From positions 1-64,000 of the forward strand of contig CAKUFD010000005.1 of NCBI GenBank assembly GCA_934647195.1: a stretch of 64,000 bases of DNA, read 5' to 3'. This document shows positions 46,627 through 55,236 of the stretch, one piece after another. Source of the DNA: an uncultured Collinsella sp. (lineage in GTDB: Bacteria; Actinomycetota; Coriobacteriia; Coriobacteriales; Coriobacteriaceae). Position 1 is the first letter of the stretch. Every line of letters begins with the position of its first letter. The translations under genes were made by a program, and so were the position numbers. A model generated the notes under the pieces. That model did no database searches, was not told where the DNA came from, and was given only the letters and a program-made list of their open reading frames with translations.

Positions 46627-47371
46627 TGCAAAGACTGTCATCGAGGTGCTCTACCCCGAGTACGCAAACCAGGCGGGGGACAACGGCAACGCTATGTATT
46701 TGCGCGCGTGTCTGCCCCATGCCGAGTTTATCGAGACGACGCACGACGATGTTCCCTATTTTGCCGAGCATGCGCCCTCGTTGATCTTGTTGTGCGGTAT
46801 GTCCGAGGCGCAGCAGGTTAACACCATCAAGTTGCTGCAGCCTTATCGCGACCGTCTTGTCGAGCTTATCGACGCCGGCGTTCCCATGCTCTTTACGGGC
46901 AGCGCTCCGGAAGTCTTGGGCACCAAGATCGTGAATCCGGATGGCTCGGAGACCCCGGCACTGGGTCTTCTCGACTTTGTGACGCACTGCAATATTCCCG
47001 CGCGCTATCACGATGTGGTGATTGGCGACCTCAACGCTCCCGAGTGCGACGAGGTTATCAAGGTCGTGGGCTTTAAGATCCAGTTCACTCAGATGGAGGC
47101 TGGCGCGAGTGCGGACCAGCAGCCGTTCTGTCATAACGAGGTAGGCTTTGGCCTGAATAAGCAGAGCAGCGAGGAAGGCTTTAGGAAAAACAACCTGATG
47201 GCAACCTGGCTTATCGGTCCGCTGCTGCCGCTCAATCCCGATTTTACGCGCTACCTGCTCAACCTTATCGGCGAGAAGGATGCGCCGCTTGCGTTTGAGG
47301 AGGATGTGCGCGCGTCGTACGAGGAGCGTTTGAAGACGTTCCGCTTGCCGGGAATGGGCCTTGCGTACTAG
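46616..47371 (+). CDS. gatD: GatD-like glutamine amidotransferase, catalytic residues apparently lost
   Basis: The 251-residue partner of MurT keeps the overall family course (EVLYPEYANQAGDNGNAMYL, PDGSETPALGLLDFVTHCNI, WLIGPLLPLNPDFTRYLL). Laid against the S. aureus GatD that I remember, the nucleophile segment LTICGGYQFLG becomes LFTGSAPEVLG, with no cysteine. The catalytic histidine segment YLHGPILP becomes WLIGPLLP. The glycine triplet near residue 60 is also changed (LLCGMSEAQQ). So glutaminase activity is not expected. It may work with free ammonia, act as a structural partner, or do something else. The tight overlap with murT shows the pair is still maintained. Confidence 0.85.
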   Translation: MPANAKTVIEVLYPEYANQAGDNGNAMYLRACLPHAEFIETTHDDVPYFAEHAPSLILLCGMSEAQQVNTIKLLQPYRDRLVELIDAGVPMLFTGSAPEVLGTKIVNPDGSETPALGLLDFVTHCNIPARYHDVVIGDLNAPECDEVIKVVGFKIQFTQMEAGASADQQPFCHNEVGFGLNKQSSEEGFRKNNLMATWLIGPLLPLNPDFTRYLLNLIGEKDAPLAFEEDVRASYEERLKTFRLPGMGLAY

Positions 47372-47435
47372 ATTCCGTTTTCATTGCTTGCGTGCTGGCC
47401 GTTGACGGGGTTCGCGGAAGTTATCTAGAGGATTC

Positions 47436-47470
47436 GGGCGGTGAGGCCATTGGCCTCACCGCCCATTTTT
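47436..47470 (+). terminator. Terminator after murT-gatD
   Basis: GGGCGGTGAGGCCA / TGGCCTCACCGCCC stem followed by ATTTTTA. Confidence 0.9.
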
Positions 47471-47976
47471 ACGTTTGGCGGTGCCGGTCGTGATTTTAAT
47501 CCGCTTCGGACGCATGCTCGCATCTGCTTTCGTCGCTTTGGTGGAAAAGCCAAAATATGTACGATTGAAGGCTATCGATTTTGCATGCATAAAGCGCTAA
47601 GGGGCACAAGAGGGTTTCATACGGCATATGAACAATGTTCATATTTAATCGAGTGGCGTCTTAACCTGTTTTTGGATGTATCGAAACCTGTTTCATCGTA
47701 CATTTTTTAACTTTTCCACCACTTTGTGTCGTTGTGGATGCAAAATTTCCCGATGAGGAGCGTGTAAGCGTATTTTTTATGCATATACAGCTTATCTTTA
47801 TGCATTTTATCCTTATGGTGCCGCTGTGGGCGCGTTGGGCGGTGCGTTGCGGGTGCGGACGATAGAGTCTGCGGGCTGCTTGGGCGAAAAGCCGCTGCCG
47901 CGTCGGTTTGTTGCCATGTGCAGTCGAGGGTGTGACAATATGCTTGATGTGTGGTCGCATTCAAGGGGGAGTGGTT
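47471..47976. other. AT-rich intergenic region with 19-bp palindrome
   Basis: 506 bp with no convincing gene; the short frames here lack ribosome-binding sites. The middle (47560-47830) is much richer in A and T than the surroundings. It contains a perfect palindrome at 47626-47644 (ATATGAACA, A, TGTTCATAT) that looks like a dimeric regulator site. Repeated TTTATGCAT-like words lie at 47777-47806. The end holds the ribosome-binding site of the GH3 gene. Confidence 0.55.
47626..47644. promoter_or_regulatory. 19-bp perfect palindrome, operator candidate
   Basis: Nine-base arms with a single central base (ATATGAACA, A, TGTTCATAT), about 330 bases upstream of the GH3 gene start and 180 after the gatD terminator. 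Confidence 0.45.
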
Positions 47977-49185
47977 ATGGACGCATTCGTCTCACGTCGT
48001 GCACTCATATCTTCGGTGGGCCTTGTTGCGATGTCGGCGGGGCTGGGCGCGTGCAGCACTTCTGGCGGACGGAGTGCAGACATCTCCGGCTCGGATTCGT
48101 CTGCCAAGTCGGCCGAGCAGAAGCCCCTGGTCCAGCAAAAGCTTGAGTCCATGACGCTTGAACAAAAGGTGGCACAGCTTTTCGTTGTTACTCCCGAGCA
48201 GCTTACCGGTGTGTCCCAGGCGGTCGTCGCGGGTTCCGCAACGCAGCGGGCGCTCGATGATATCCCTGTGGGCGGCCTGTGTTACTTTGCGCAAAACATC
48301 ACGGGAGGCCAGCAGCTCCAAGACCTCCTTTCGGGCACCTTTGATATGGCGTCGCAGTCTGGTGCCGGTATCGCGCCGTTTTTGGCGGTGGACGAAGAGG
48401 GCGGCAGCCTGGTGTCGCGCGTTGCCAATTCGGGCTATTTCGATGTGCCATGCTTTCCGAACATGGCCGAGGTGGGGGCCACGGGAGATGTTGCCCAGGT
48501 TGCCCACGTTGGTGCAACAATAGGTGAATACCTGCATAAGATTGGCTTTAATGTCGATTTCGCTCCCGTTGCAGACGTGCTCACCAATCCCTGCAACGAG
48601 GTTATCGGGCCCCGTGCGTTTTCCTCTGATCCCGATGTGGCGGCGCAAATGGTGTCCGCTGAGGTTTCGGCGATGCTTGATGCGGGCACAATGCCCTGCA
48701 TCAAGCATTTTCCTGGGCACGGAGATACCGCTGGCGATTCGCATACCGGCGCTGTCGTTTCTATGCGTTCAGCCGAGGAGATTCGAACGTGCGAGTACAA
48801 ACCGTTTCAAGCAGGGATCGAGGCGGGCTGTCCCTTCGTGATGGTGGGACATATAGAAACCCCGAACCTGGCGGCAGATGGCTTGCCGGCATCGCTTTCC
48901 AAGACGATGATCACCGACGAGCTCCGGGGACGCCTGGGCTTTGAGGGCGTGGTGATATCCGATTCGTTTGTTATGGGTGCCATCACGCAGCGCTACAGCC
49001 CGGCTGATGTCGCTGTGCGCTTTATCCGGGCGGGCGGCGATGTGGTTTTGATGCCAGAGAATCTGCAAGATGCGTATCGAGGGCTGCTTGAGGCCGTGGA
49101 TGAGGGAGCGATCGAAGAGCAGCGGATCGATGAATCGGTCAAGCGCATCCTTGAGGTCAAGAAGCGTGCCGGCATCCTTGCATAG
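47977..49185 (+). CDS. Glycoside hydrolase family 3 lipoprotein (beta-N-acetylhexosaminidase-like)
   Basis: The 402-residue enzyme is close to NagZ and similar GH3 hexosaminidases, which release GlcNAc from cell-wall fragments. It starts with a lipoprotein signal (LISSVGLVAMSAGLGAC, lipidated Cys about residue 26). The GH3 catalytic motif KHFPGHGDTAGDSHTG supplies the Asp/His pair. The nucleophile aspartate is in VVISDSFVMGAI. A lipid-anchored outer-face location fits wall turnover. The start has AAGGGGGAGTGGTT before it. It converges on the C39-like protease gene. Confidence 0.92.
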   Translation: MDAFVSRRALISSVGLVAMSAGLGACSTSGGRSADISGSDSSAKSAEQKPLVQQKLESMTLEQKVAQLFVVTPEQLTGVSQAVVAGSATQRALDDIPVGGLCYFAQNITGGQQLQDLLSGTFDMASQSGAGIAPFLAVDEEGGSLVSRVANSGYFDVPCFPNMAEVGATGDVAQVAHVGATIGEYLHKIGFNVDFAPVADVLTNPCNEVIGPRAFSSDPDVAAQMVSAEVSAMLDAGTMPCIKHFPGHGDTAGDSHTGAVVSMRSAEEIRTCEYKPFQAGIEAGCPFVMVGHIETPNLAADGLPASLSKTMITDELRGRLGFEGVVISDSFVMGAITQRYSPADVAVRFIRAGGDVVLMPENLQDAYRGLLEAVDEGAIEEQRIDESVKRILEVKKRAGILA

Positions 49186-49241
49186 CGTGGCCTTGCGTAA
49201 GGCAGTGGGCCCGATGCTTCTTTGATGCGGTCACTAGGTAG

Positions 49242-50480
49242 CTACAGAGAGAAAACCCAGCTGTAGGTCGATTGGCTCACGATGGTATCGATGGGCCAGG
49301 TATGAGAGCTGCGCCATGCGCTCGCGGGGTCGTGGACGGTTACGTTTCCGTTGTCATCGATATCGGAAAGAACGATAAAGTGTCCAGCGTTGGTGAAATC
49401 GCCGATATTCATGAGCGAAACAACGGGCTTGCCTTGCGAAAGCGCGCTGGCGATCTGATCTTTATCGGTGTCGAACATCTTTGAGCTAACACCAAAGGCA
49501 TTCGCGCCTTCCGTCATAAACGACCATTCGGTGGCGCCGCTTGGGGCATAGTCGTGCGCGTCGGCCCAGGTGGCCATCGTGGCCGGCGTGTAGTCGACAT
49601 TGCCGGTGAGATAGATGTAGACCATTGTAAAGGCGGTTGGTCCGCAGGCATTATCGCGGACGGTGCCGCCGCCGTAAGGGCATTGCGCCCACATAGGGTC
49701 GGTTTGATAGAGATAAGGCATCGCACCTTGCTTCCATGTCTTCTTGGGCGTTGATATGGGAAGGTTCGCGGGGCTCATAAGGGGCATATCGAGTTGAGTT
49801 GCCTCAGCCGCTGGCTCTATACCTGCGGATATGGCACCAAAGAGAGCGCCCACGATACCAAAAATCACGATGAGGCTTGCCAAAAGCCCACGTCGAATGT
49901 GCAGCGTGCCGGTCGAGGCGGTCATTCCATGATGTGGCCTAAACCCTGCGCCGCGCATACCGGAACGTCCAGAGGCAAAGTACATGTGGTTGTTGGAATA
50001 GGCGCCGCGGCGGAGTGGCTGACCGATTACAGAGCCTTGCGAGCGCGCTGGGCGTGCGCCGGTATTTCGACGCGATGGATACTGGTCGCTTCGCGCTTGG
50101 AACTGAGCGCTGCGTGGTGGACGCTGATTGCTGCGTGGTGAGCGCGAGGTGCTGCGTTGTGGTCGGCTTGCGCTGCGTCGGGCCGAAGTCGGGCGTCCAA
50201 GATCGCCGTTGAGTTTGTGCCCCGACGCGGGGGTGTAGGTGCGCTGCGCGCGGCCGAGGTCATCGGCATGATGACGTGCGGGGTCGTGTGCGCGCCGGCG
50301 ACTTTCGGTTTGAGGGCGCTGCCCGAGCTCCGATTGAGAGGGGGCCTGGCGAAAATGGGGCGCCTGTTGAGGTTCGCGCGAGAGCGATTGCTGAGGGCGG
50401 CCTGGCCGCGCGGAGGCGAGACGAACCGTAGGGCGCTGGGCCCTGCTTTCGTAGCGGCTATTGTCTTCTCGTGCGTCCAT
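49242..50480 (-). CDS. C39-like peptidase with TM helix and long Arg-rich cytoplasmic tail
   Basis: The 412-residue protein has three parts. Residues 1 to about 190 are disordered and very rich in Arg, Ser, Gln and Pro (for example SASRPQRSTSRSPRSNQRPP). One transmembrane helix lies near 197-220 (LLASLIVIFGIVGALFGAI). The outer domain is of the peptidase C39_2 type, with the nucleophile Cys in DNACGPTAFTMVY, the His in AGHFIVLSDI and the Asp in VTVHDPAS. The outer domain may cut or bind peptides at the cell surface. The basic tail could bind nucleic acid, ribosomes or acidic lipids; this is unknown. GGAGG precedes the start by four bases. Confidence 0.85.
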   Translation of the reverse strand: MDAREDNSRYESRAQRPTVRLASARPGRPQQSLSREPQQAPHFRQAPSQSELGQRPQTESRRRAHDPARHHADDLGRAQRTYTPASGHKLNGDLGRPTSARRSASRPQRSTSRSPRSNQRPPRSAQFQARSDQYPSRRNTGARPARSQGSVIGQPLRRGAYSNNHMYFASGRSGMRGAGFRPHHGMTASTGTLHIRRGLLASLIVIFGIVGALFGAISAGIEPAAEATQLDMPLMSPANLPISTPKKTWKQGAMPYLYQTDPMWAQCPYGGGTVRDNACGPTAFTMVYIYLTGNVDYTPATMATWADAHDYAPSGATEWSFMTEGANAFGVSSKMFDTDKDQIASALSQGKPVVSLMNIGDFTNAGHFIVLSDIDDNGNVTVHDPASAWRSSHTWPIDTIVSQSTYSWVFSL

Positions 50481-50859
50481 GGTCCTCCGTTGCTGGCGTC
50501 AAATCGCCGAGTGCGCAAGATTGCCCCTATTCTATCTCAATCAACATATTTAGCCTCCTTGAGCTCGGCTTTGCATGCGCATGACCGCTGGTCCGGCGCT
50601 TGGGCCCTTTTGCCGCTGGCGGCTTGACGTACAGGAAAGGTTGAAGACGCCGTCAGGCTTTTGCGCTTTGGCGCGTTCGCGATGGAAGACGGTCTCTTTG
50701 CGAACGTTTCCGTTGGCGTCTGCCTTCTTTCTACATCGGTTGCGCGCGTTTCCTGCTAAGGTAGCTGCCGAGGAACAGGCGTCTATGCGCCGCGTCTGCT
50801 TGCGCCGCCGCGCGCGGGCGGGATGGCCCTCTCGCTAGGTTGGCCTCGGAGGAGGAATC
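50481..50859. other. Intergenic region without visible features
   Basis: 379 bp between divergent genes. Apart from the ribosome-binding sites at both ends (GGAGG at the left, GGAGGAATC at the right) I see no hairpin, repeat or gene that I can support. Confidence 0.5.
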
Positions 50860-52146
50860 GTGGGTAGGAAATATGCAATCGTCGGCGGAAAGCTCGTCGA
50901 CGGTACCGGTACTAAGCCGGTCGAGAACGCTCTCGTCCTTATTGGGGAGGATGGCAGAATCGAATATGCGGGCAAGCACGAAGACGTGCCCGCCGATGGC
51001 GGCTACGAGAGAATCGATGCTGCTGGAAAGACTGTCATGCCTGGCCTGATCGATACGCACCTGCATTTCTCGGGCAACCTGACCGATAACGACACCGATT
51101 GGGTCATGCAGCCGCTGCTGGAAAAGCAGGCGGTTGCTGTCAAGCAAGCCTACGACTGCCTGACCCATGGCCTTACTGCCGTGTGCGAAGTGGGACGGTT
51201 TGGCATCCACGTGCGCAATTGCATCAATAATGGCGTCTTCAAAGGCCCCCGCATCTATGCGACGGGCCTTGGCTTCTGCCGCACTGCAGGGCATGGCGAT
51301 TCGCATCACTGCAGTCAGCTTGAGAATAAGCAGTCGCATCCTTGGGGCGACCAGGTGGATGGGCCGTGGGAGTTGCGCCGTGCTGTTCGCCAGCGCCTGC
51401 GTGAGGATCCCGACGCTATTAAGATTTGGGCTACCGGCGGCGGTATTTGGCGCTGGGATTCCGGTCGGGCTCAGCATTATTGTGCCGAGGAAATCAAGGC
51501 AGTAATCGATGAGGCCAAGATGGTGGGTATCCCCGTTTGGAGCCATTGCTACAATTCGCACTCCGCCGCGTACGACTCCGTGCGATTTGGTTGCGAGCAG
51601 CTGATTCACGGTTTTGATATCGATGAGCGAACCATGGACCTTATGGCAGAGCAAGGTACGTTCTTCACGCCCACCATCGGCTTTTTGCCTACCTGGTACA
51701 GCACGTATCCGCCTGTTTACGTGCCCGAGATTCACGACAGGTTCCCCGGTGACACGTTGGTTGAGAAAGAGCTGCAGCGCAACTACGATTGCCTGCGTGA
51801 GGCCAGGAAGCGCGGCGTGGTCTTTACCATCGGTTCCGACTCCTTCTCGTTCGTGACTCCATACGGCTACGTCACCATCGACGAGATGTACGACTTTGTG
51901 GACAAAGTGGGCATTTCCCCGCTGGAGACCATCACGTGTGCCACGCTCAACGGCGCCAAGATGGCTCATTGCGATGACGAAACCGGATCTCTCGAGGCGG
52001 GCAAGTGCGCGGACCTTCTGATCGTGAACGGCGATCCTGCCGTGAACATCCACGACCTCACGCCCAAGAACATGGATGTCATCATGAAGGATGGCGAGAT
52101 TGTCGTTGCCGGGTCGTTTGGTGAGAGAAACAGGTGGAGCGCGTAA
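50860..52146 (+). CDS. Amidohydrolase, imidazolonepropionase/prolidase-like
   Basis: The 428-residue metal-dependent hydrolase belongs to the amidohydrolase superfamily. All expected ligands are visible: H-x-H in LIDTHLHFSG, the carbamylated lysine in AIKIWATGGG, histidines in PVWSHCYN and LIHGFDID, and the aspartate in TIGSDSF. The opening (AIVGGKLVDGTG) and closing (AGKCADLLIVNGDP) beta segments are typical. Close relatives cleave Xaa-Pro or Xaa-Arg dipeptides or imidazolone rings, so the exact substrate is uncertain. The start is GTG with GGAGGAATC before it. Confidence 0.9.
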   Translation: MGRKYAIVGGKLVDGTGTKPVENALVLIGEDGRIEYAGKHEDVPADGGYERIDAAGKTVMPGLIDTHLHFSGNLTDNDTDWVMQPLLEKQAVAVKQAYDCLTHGLTAVCEVGRFGIHVRNCINNGVFKGPRIYATGLGFCRTAGHGDSHHCSQLENKQSHPWGDQVDGPWELRRAVRQRLREDPDAIKIWATGGGIWRWDSGRAQHYCAEEIKAVIDEAKMVGIPVWSHCYNSHSAAYDSVRFGCEQLIHGFDIDERTMDLMAEQGTFFTPTIGFLPTWYSTYPPVYVPEIHDRFPGDTLVEKELQRNYDCLREARKRGVVFTIGSDSFSFVTPYGYVTIDEMYDFVDKVGISPLETITCATLNGAKMAHCDDETGSLEAGKCADLLIVNGDPAVNIHDLTPKNMDVIMKDGEIVVAGSFGERNRWSA

Positions 52147-52188
52147 GGGCTTGTCTTCCCATCGGGAAGCCGGGGCCGTTCCCCTTCG

Positions 52189-52549
52189 CTGGTCCTCGCG
52201 CTTCGCGCTGCGGAATCGCTCAGGGGAACGGCCCCGGCCTCCCTGCGACCCCGCCCTTGAAATCGCGTGGCGGGAAGGAAAGATGGCGCGCCTGCGGCGC
52301 CCCGTATGGGCTGGTCCTCGCGCTTTGCGCTGCGGAATCGCTCAGGGGAACGGCCCCGGCCTCCCTGCGACCCCGCCCTTGAAATCGCGTGGCGGGAAGG
52401 AAAGATGGCGCGCCTGCGGCGCCCCGTATGGGCTGGTCCTCGCGCTTTGCGCTGCGGAATCGCTCAGGGGAACGGCCCCGGCCTCCCTGCGACCTCGGCC
52501 TTGGGGCCGCGAGGCGGGGAAGGAAAGGATGGCGCGCCTTCGGCGATGT
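52189..52549. repeat. 122-bp tandem repeat array, about three copies
   Basis: The unit begins CTGGTCCTCGCGC at 52189, 52311 and 52433, a period of exactly 122 bp. Copies 1 and 2 are almost identical and copy 3 diverges after about 75 bases. Each unit contains GGGGAACGGCCCCGGC, whose reverse complement stands once at 52168-52183, so the first copy can form a large hairpin with it. Each unit also has a GC hairpin (GCGCGCCTGCGGCGCC region). The array lies between two plus-strand genes and is not a CRISPR: the units have no spacer. Confidence 0.88.
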
Positions 52550-52684
52550 GCATGCGTCGATCTTTGCACTCGCCAAAACGAAGAAAACATGCCGACGTTT
52601 GATGGTGGGGCGTCGGGGCATAATGGACGCATGCACGTTATCACGGAAGGGGACCCCTTTCGTGTCCATGAAAGGACGTTCCTT

Positions 52685-53629
52685 ATGCCTGCACTCATCA
52701 CGCATCATCTTTTTGGCGAGGAAAGCATCGACCGCTTGCCTGCCGGAATCGTCACGTCAGACGAGGAGCGCTGCGCGTTTTTGCTGGGAAACCAAGGCCC
52801 GGACCCCTTCTTCTTCCGCGTTCGCACGCCGCATATGCGCGATTGCATGCAGCTTGCCAAGGTGATGCACCGCTCGCGCATGTCAAAGCAGTTCGCCTGC
52901 CTGCGTGACGGCGTGAGCCATCTGCAAAAACACGATGCGCAGCTTGGGCGCGCCTTCACGTTGGGTCTTCTTTCTCATTACGTGCTCGATCGCAATGCTC
53001 ATCCGTTCGTCTACGAGCAGCAGTTTGGCGTGCTCGACGCCGACCCCGATCTGGAGTCGGCGGCAAGCCAGGTGCATGCGGTGATCGAGAGCGACCTGGA
53101 TGTGTTGATGCTGCAGCTTAAGCGCGGCGGCGCCACGACGGCGGACTATCCGCCGGTGAGCGAGCTTGTTACCAGCGACCGCATCGACAAGGTGGGCGGT
53201 GCGCTGATGAGCCATGTGGCGCGTAGCGTCTACGGTCTCGACGTGGGCGTTGCCGAGTACGGCGGCGCCGTGGCGGATATGCAGATGCTGTATCGCATCA
53301 TCGAGCCGGCGGGTTCGCTCAAGACCGATGTTATCGGCAAACTCGAGGGCCTTGTGTCCGATTATTCGCTGCTGGCGTCGCTTGCACACCCCGTGACCGA
53401 TGAGCAGCCGGTGCGTGCGGGCAACATGGAGCACATTGCGTGGAAAAACCCCTTTACCGAGGCCGTTTCGCACGAGAGCTTCCCCGAGGTTTTCAATCGC
53501 GCATTGTGCGACTACGAGCGTGCCGCTGCGTGCTTTATCGAGTGCGCCGACATGGAGCAGATGACGGGGCACGTCAACTATTCCGGTCGTCCGCTTGCTG
53601 CCGATGAGGAATTCGATCGCGAAGAGTAA
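52685..53629 (+). CDS. Zinc-dependent phospholipase C-family protein
   Basis: The 314-residue protein has the histidine/aspartate pattern of the Zn_dep_PLPC family: ALITHHLFGE at the start, GNQGPDPFFF, HYVLDRNAHPFVYEQQ, and VHAVIESDLDVLML. Members of this family in Firmicutes and Actinobacteria are mostly uncharacterised cytoplasmic or surface hydrolases; no signal peptide is seen here. I chose ATG at 52685, which has AAAGGACGTTCCTT before it. The frame is open far upstream, through the tandem repeats, but that part is not protein-like. Confidence 0.88.
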   Translation: MPALITHHLFGEESIDRLPAGIVTSDEERCAFLLGNQGPDPFFFRVRTPHMRDCMQLAKVMHRSRMSKQFACLRDGVSHLQKHDAQLGRAFTLGLLSHYVLDRNAHPFVYEQQFGVLDADPDLESAASQVHAVIESDLDVLMLQLKRGGATTADYPPVSELVTSDRIDKVGGALMSHVARSVYGLDVGVAEYGGAVADMQMLYRIIEPAGSLKTDVIGKLEGLVSDYSLLASLAHPVTDEQPVRAGNMEHIAWKNPFTEAVSHESFPEVFNRALCDYERAAACFIECADMEQMTGHVNYSGRPLAADEEFDREE

Positions 53630-53671
53630 TGCGTCGTCTGCCCCAAATCTGACACATAATTCGTTCTATCA

Positions 53672-53697
53672 AGCCCGCCTTGCGCGGGCTTTTTTCT
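53672..53697 (+). terminator. Terminator after phospholipase-like gene
   Basis: AGCCCGC CTTG GCGGGCT type stem followed by six T. Confidence 0.9.
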
Positions 53698-53897
53698 GCC
53701 TCTACCTGGGGTCTCCATGAAATGTGACAAAATAAACCTGTCGACTATCTGGCACGTTTTGGGGCGGTTCGACGGTGGGCGTGCACTCACACAGCATTGA
53801 CGGGTTCTTGACCTGCTCTTGATAAAACTTGTCGTACGATATTCTATTGATATTCTGAGCAACCGCCGCTGTGGCCAATCAAAGGGAGACACACACC

Positions 53898-55151
53898 ATG
53901 AAGTACACCAAGCTCGAGCGGAACTGGGTTATGTATGATGTGGGCAACTCCGCACTCGTGCTGCTGCAGACCTCCGTGGTGCCTATCTATTTCAACGCGC
54001 TCGCCGCAGGCGCCAGCTCGGCTGGTTTGGTCACCGCATGGGCCAACGCTCAGACGGTCGCCTCACTCGTGGTGGCATTCCTCATGCCGATCTTGGGTGC
54101 GCTTGCAGATTACGCGGGCAACAAGATCAAGTTCTTCATTGGCTTCTTTCTCACGGGTTTGGTGCTGTGCTTTGCGCAGGCTGTGCCCATGAGCGCCATG
54201 GCGTTCCTCGTGATCTACGTAGTGTGCACGATTGGACTCAACTCGTCCATGACGTTCTACGACGCCATGCTTCCCGACATCACCACCGACGAACGCATGG
54301 ATGCCGTTTCCAGCTCGGGTTATGCCTGGGGCTATATCGGCTCGACCATTCCCTTCATCATCTGCCTCGCGCTCATCATGGCTGGCCCTTCGGCGCTCGG
54401 CCTTGAAACGATGTTCTGCACGCGTATGGCCTTTATCATCACCGGCGTGTGGTGGCTCGCATTCACCCTGCCTTTGCTTCGTACCTATAAGCAGAAGTAC
54501 GGTCGTGAGCGCGGCAGCGAGGATACGCTCGGCCACATCGTTTCCGGCGTGTTCTCCGAGGTCGCTCATACCATGAAGGAGATTGCCCGTGACAAGGTGG
54601 TCCTCCTGTACATGGTGGCGTTCTTCTTCTATATCGATGGCGTGCACACCGTGATCTCGATGGCCACGAGCTACGGCTCCTCGCTGGGCATCGATTCGAC
54701 TCAGCTCGTCTTGGCCCTGCTCGTCACGCAGTTCGTGGCGTTCCCCTCGGCCATCATCTATGGCAAGCTCGCCGGCCGCGTGGGCACCCTGCGCATGATC
54801 ACCGTGGCGGTGGTCGCGTACATGTGCATCGTCCTGTTCGCCGCGTTCTTCCTCAAGACCGCTACCGAGTTTTGGATCCTCGCTATTCTCGTGGGCATGT
54901 TCCAGGGCGGCGTCCAGGCGCTTTCGCGCAGCTACTTTGGCAAGATCATCCCCAAGGAGAAGTCCAACGAATACTATGGCTTCTTTGACATTTTTGGACG
55001 CTACGCCTCCGTCATGGGAACTCTGCTAGTATCTGTCGTGACGTCACTCACGGGGGATCCTTCTTTAGGAGTGCTTTCCATCGGGATCCTTCTGGTTGTG
55101 GGTTTCGTTTTGCTAGTAAAGCTCTCCAAGATGCAGGGGTCTGCCGAATAG
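53898..55151 (+). CDS. MFS transporter, UMF1/Atg22-like
   Basis: The 417-residue protein has about twelve transmembrane helices. The opening LERNWVMYDVGNSALVLL matches the UMF1 (Atg22-like) branch, whose members begin with a W-x-x-YD-x-x-NSA motif. SMTFYDAMLPDITTDERMDAVSSSGYA is the conserved loop after helix 4 (given here by its landmarks YDAMLPD and SSSGYA). Related proteins export amino acids or other small solutes; the substrate is unknown. AAAGGGAGACACACACC precedes the start. A terminator separates it from the next gene. Confidence 0.9.
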   Translation: MKYTKLERNWVMYDVGNSALVLLQTSVVPIYFNALAAGASSAGLVTAWANAQTVASLVVAFLMPILGALADYAGNKIKFFIGFFLTGLVLCFAQAVPMSAMAFLVIYVVCTIGLNSSMTFYDAMLPDITTDERMDAVSSSGYAWGYIGSTIPFIICLALIMAGPSALGLETMFCTRMAFIITGVWWLAFTLPLLRTYKQKYGRERGSEDTLGHIVSGVFSEVAHTMKEIARDKVVLLYMVAFFFYIDGVHTVISMATSYGSSLGIDSTQLVLALLVTQFVAFPSAIIYGKLAGRVGTLRMITVAVVAYMCIVLFAAFFLKTATEFWILAILVGMFQGGVQALSRSYFGKIIPKEKSNEYYGFFDIFGRYASVMGTLLVSVVTSLTGDPSLGVLSIGILLVVGFVLLVKLSKMQGSAE

Positions 55152-55179
55152 GCGGACGCGCGCACACCTGTCTTGGAAC

Positions 55180-55216
55180 GGAGGGCTTTACGGCACAGTA
55201 AAGCCCTCCGTTTTCA
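55180..55216 (+). terminator. Terminator after MFS gene
   Basis: CGGAGGGCTTTAC / GTAAAGCCCTCCG stem followed by TTTTC. Confidence 0.88.
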
Positions 55217-55236
55217 TAGAAGGTGAATGAGGAACA

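Noticed and set aside
47441..47710. An 89-residue frame in the AT-rich spacer
   Set aside because: It begins inside the murT-gatD terminator, has no ribosome-binding site, and its product is not protein-like.
52189..52549. A CRISPR array
   Set aside because: The 122-bp units follow each other directly with no variable spacers, and there are no cas genes nearby.
52091..52684. An N-terminal extension of the phospholipase-like gene through the tandem repeats
   Set aside because: The repeats give low-complexity Arg/Pro-rich sequence, and the ATG at 52685 has its own ribosome-binding site and matches the family start.
55152..55236. A preQ1 riboswitch before queT
   Set aside because: The leader is only 85 bases, most of it the terminator of the preceding gene, and the preQ1 aptamer sequence is not present.
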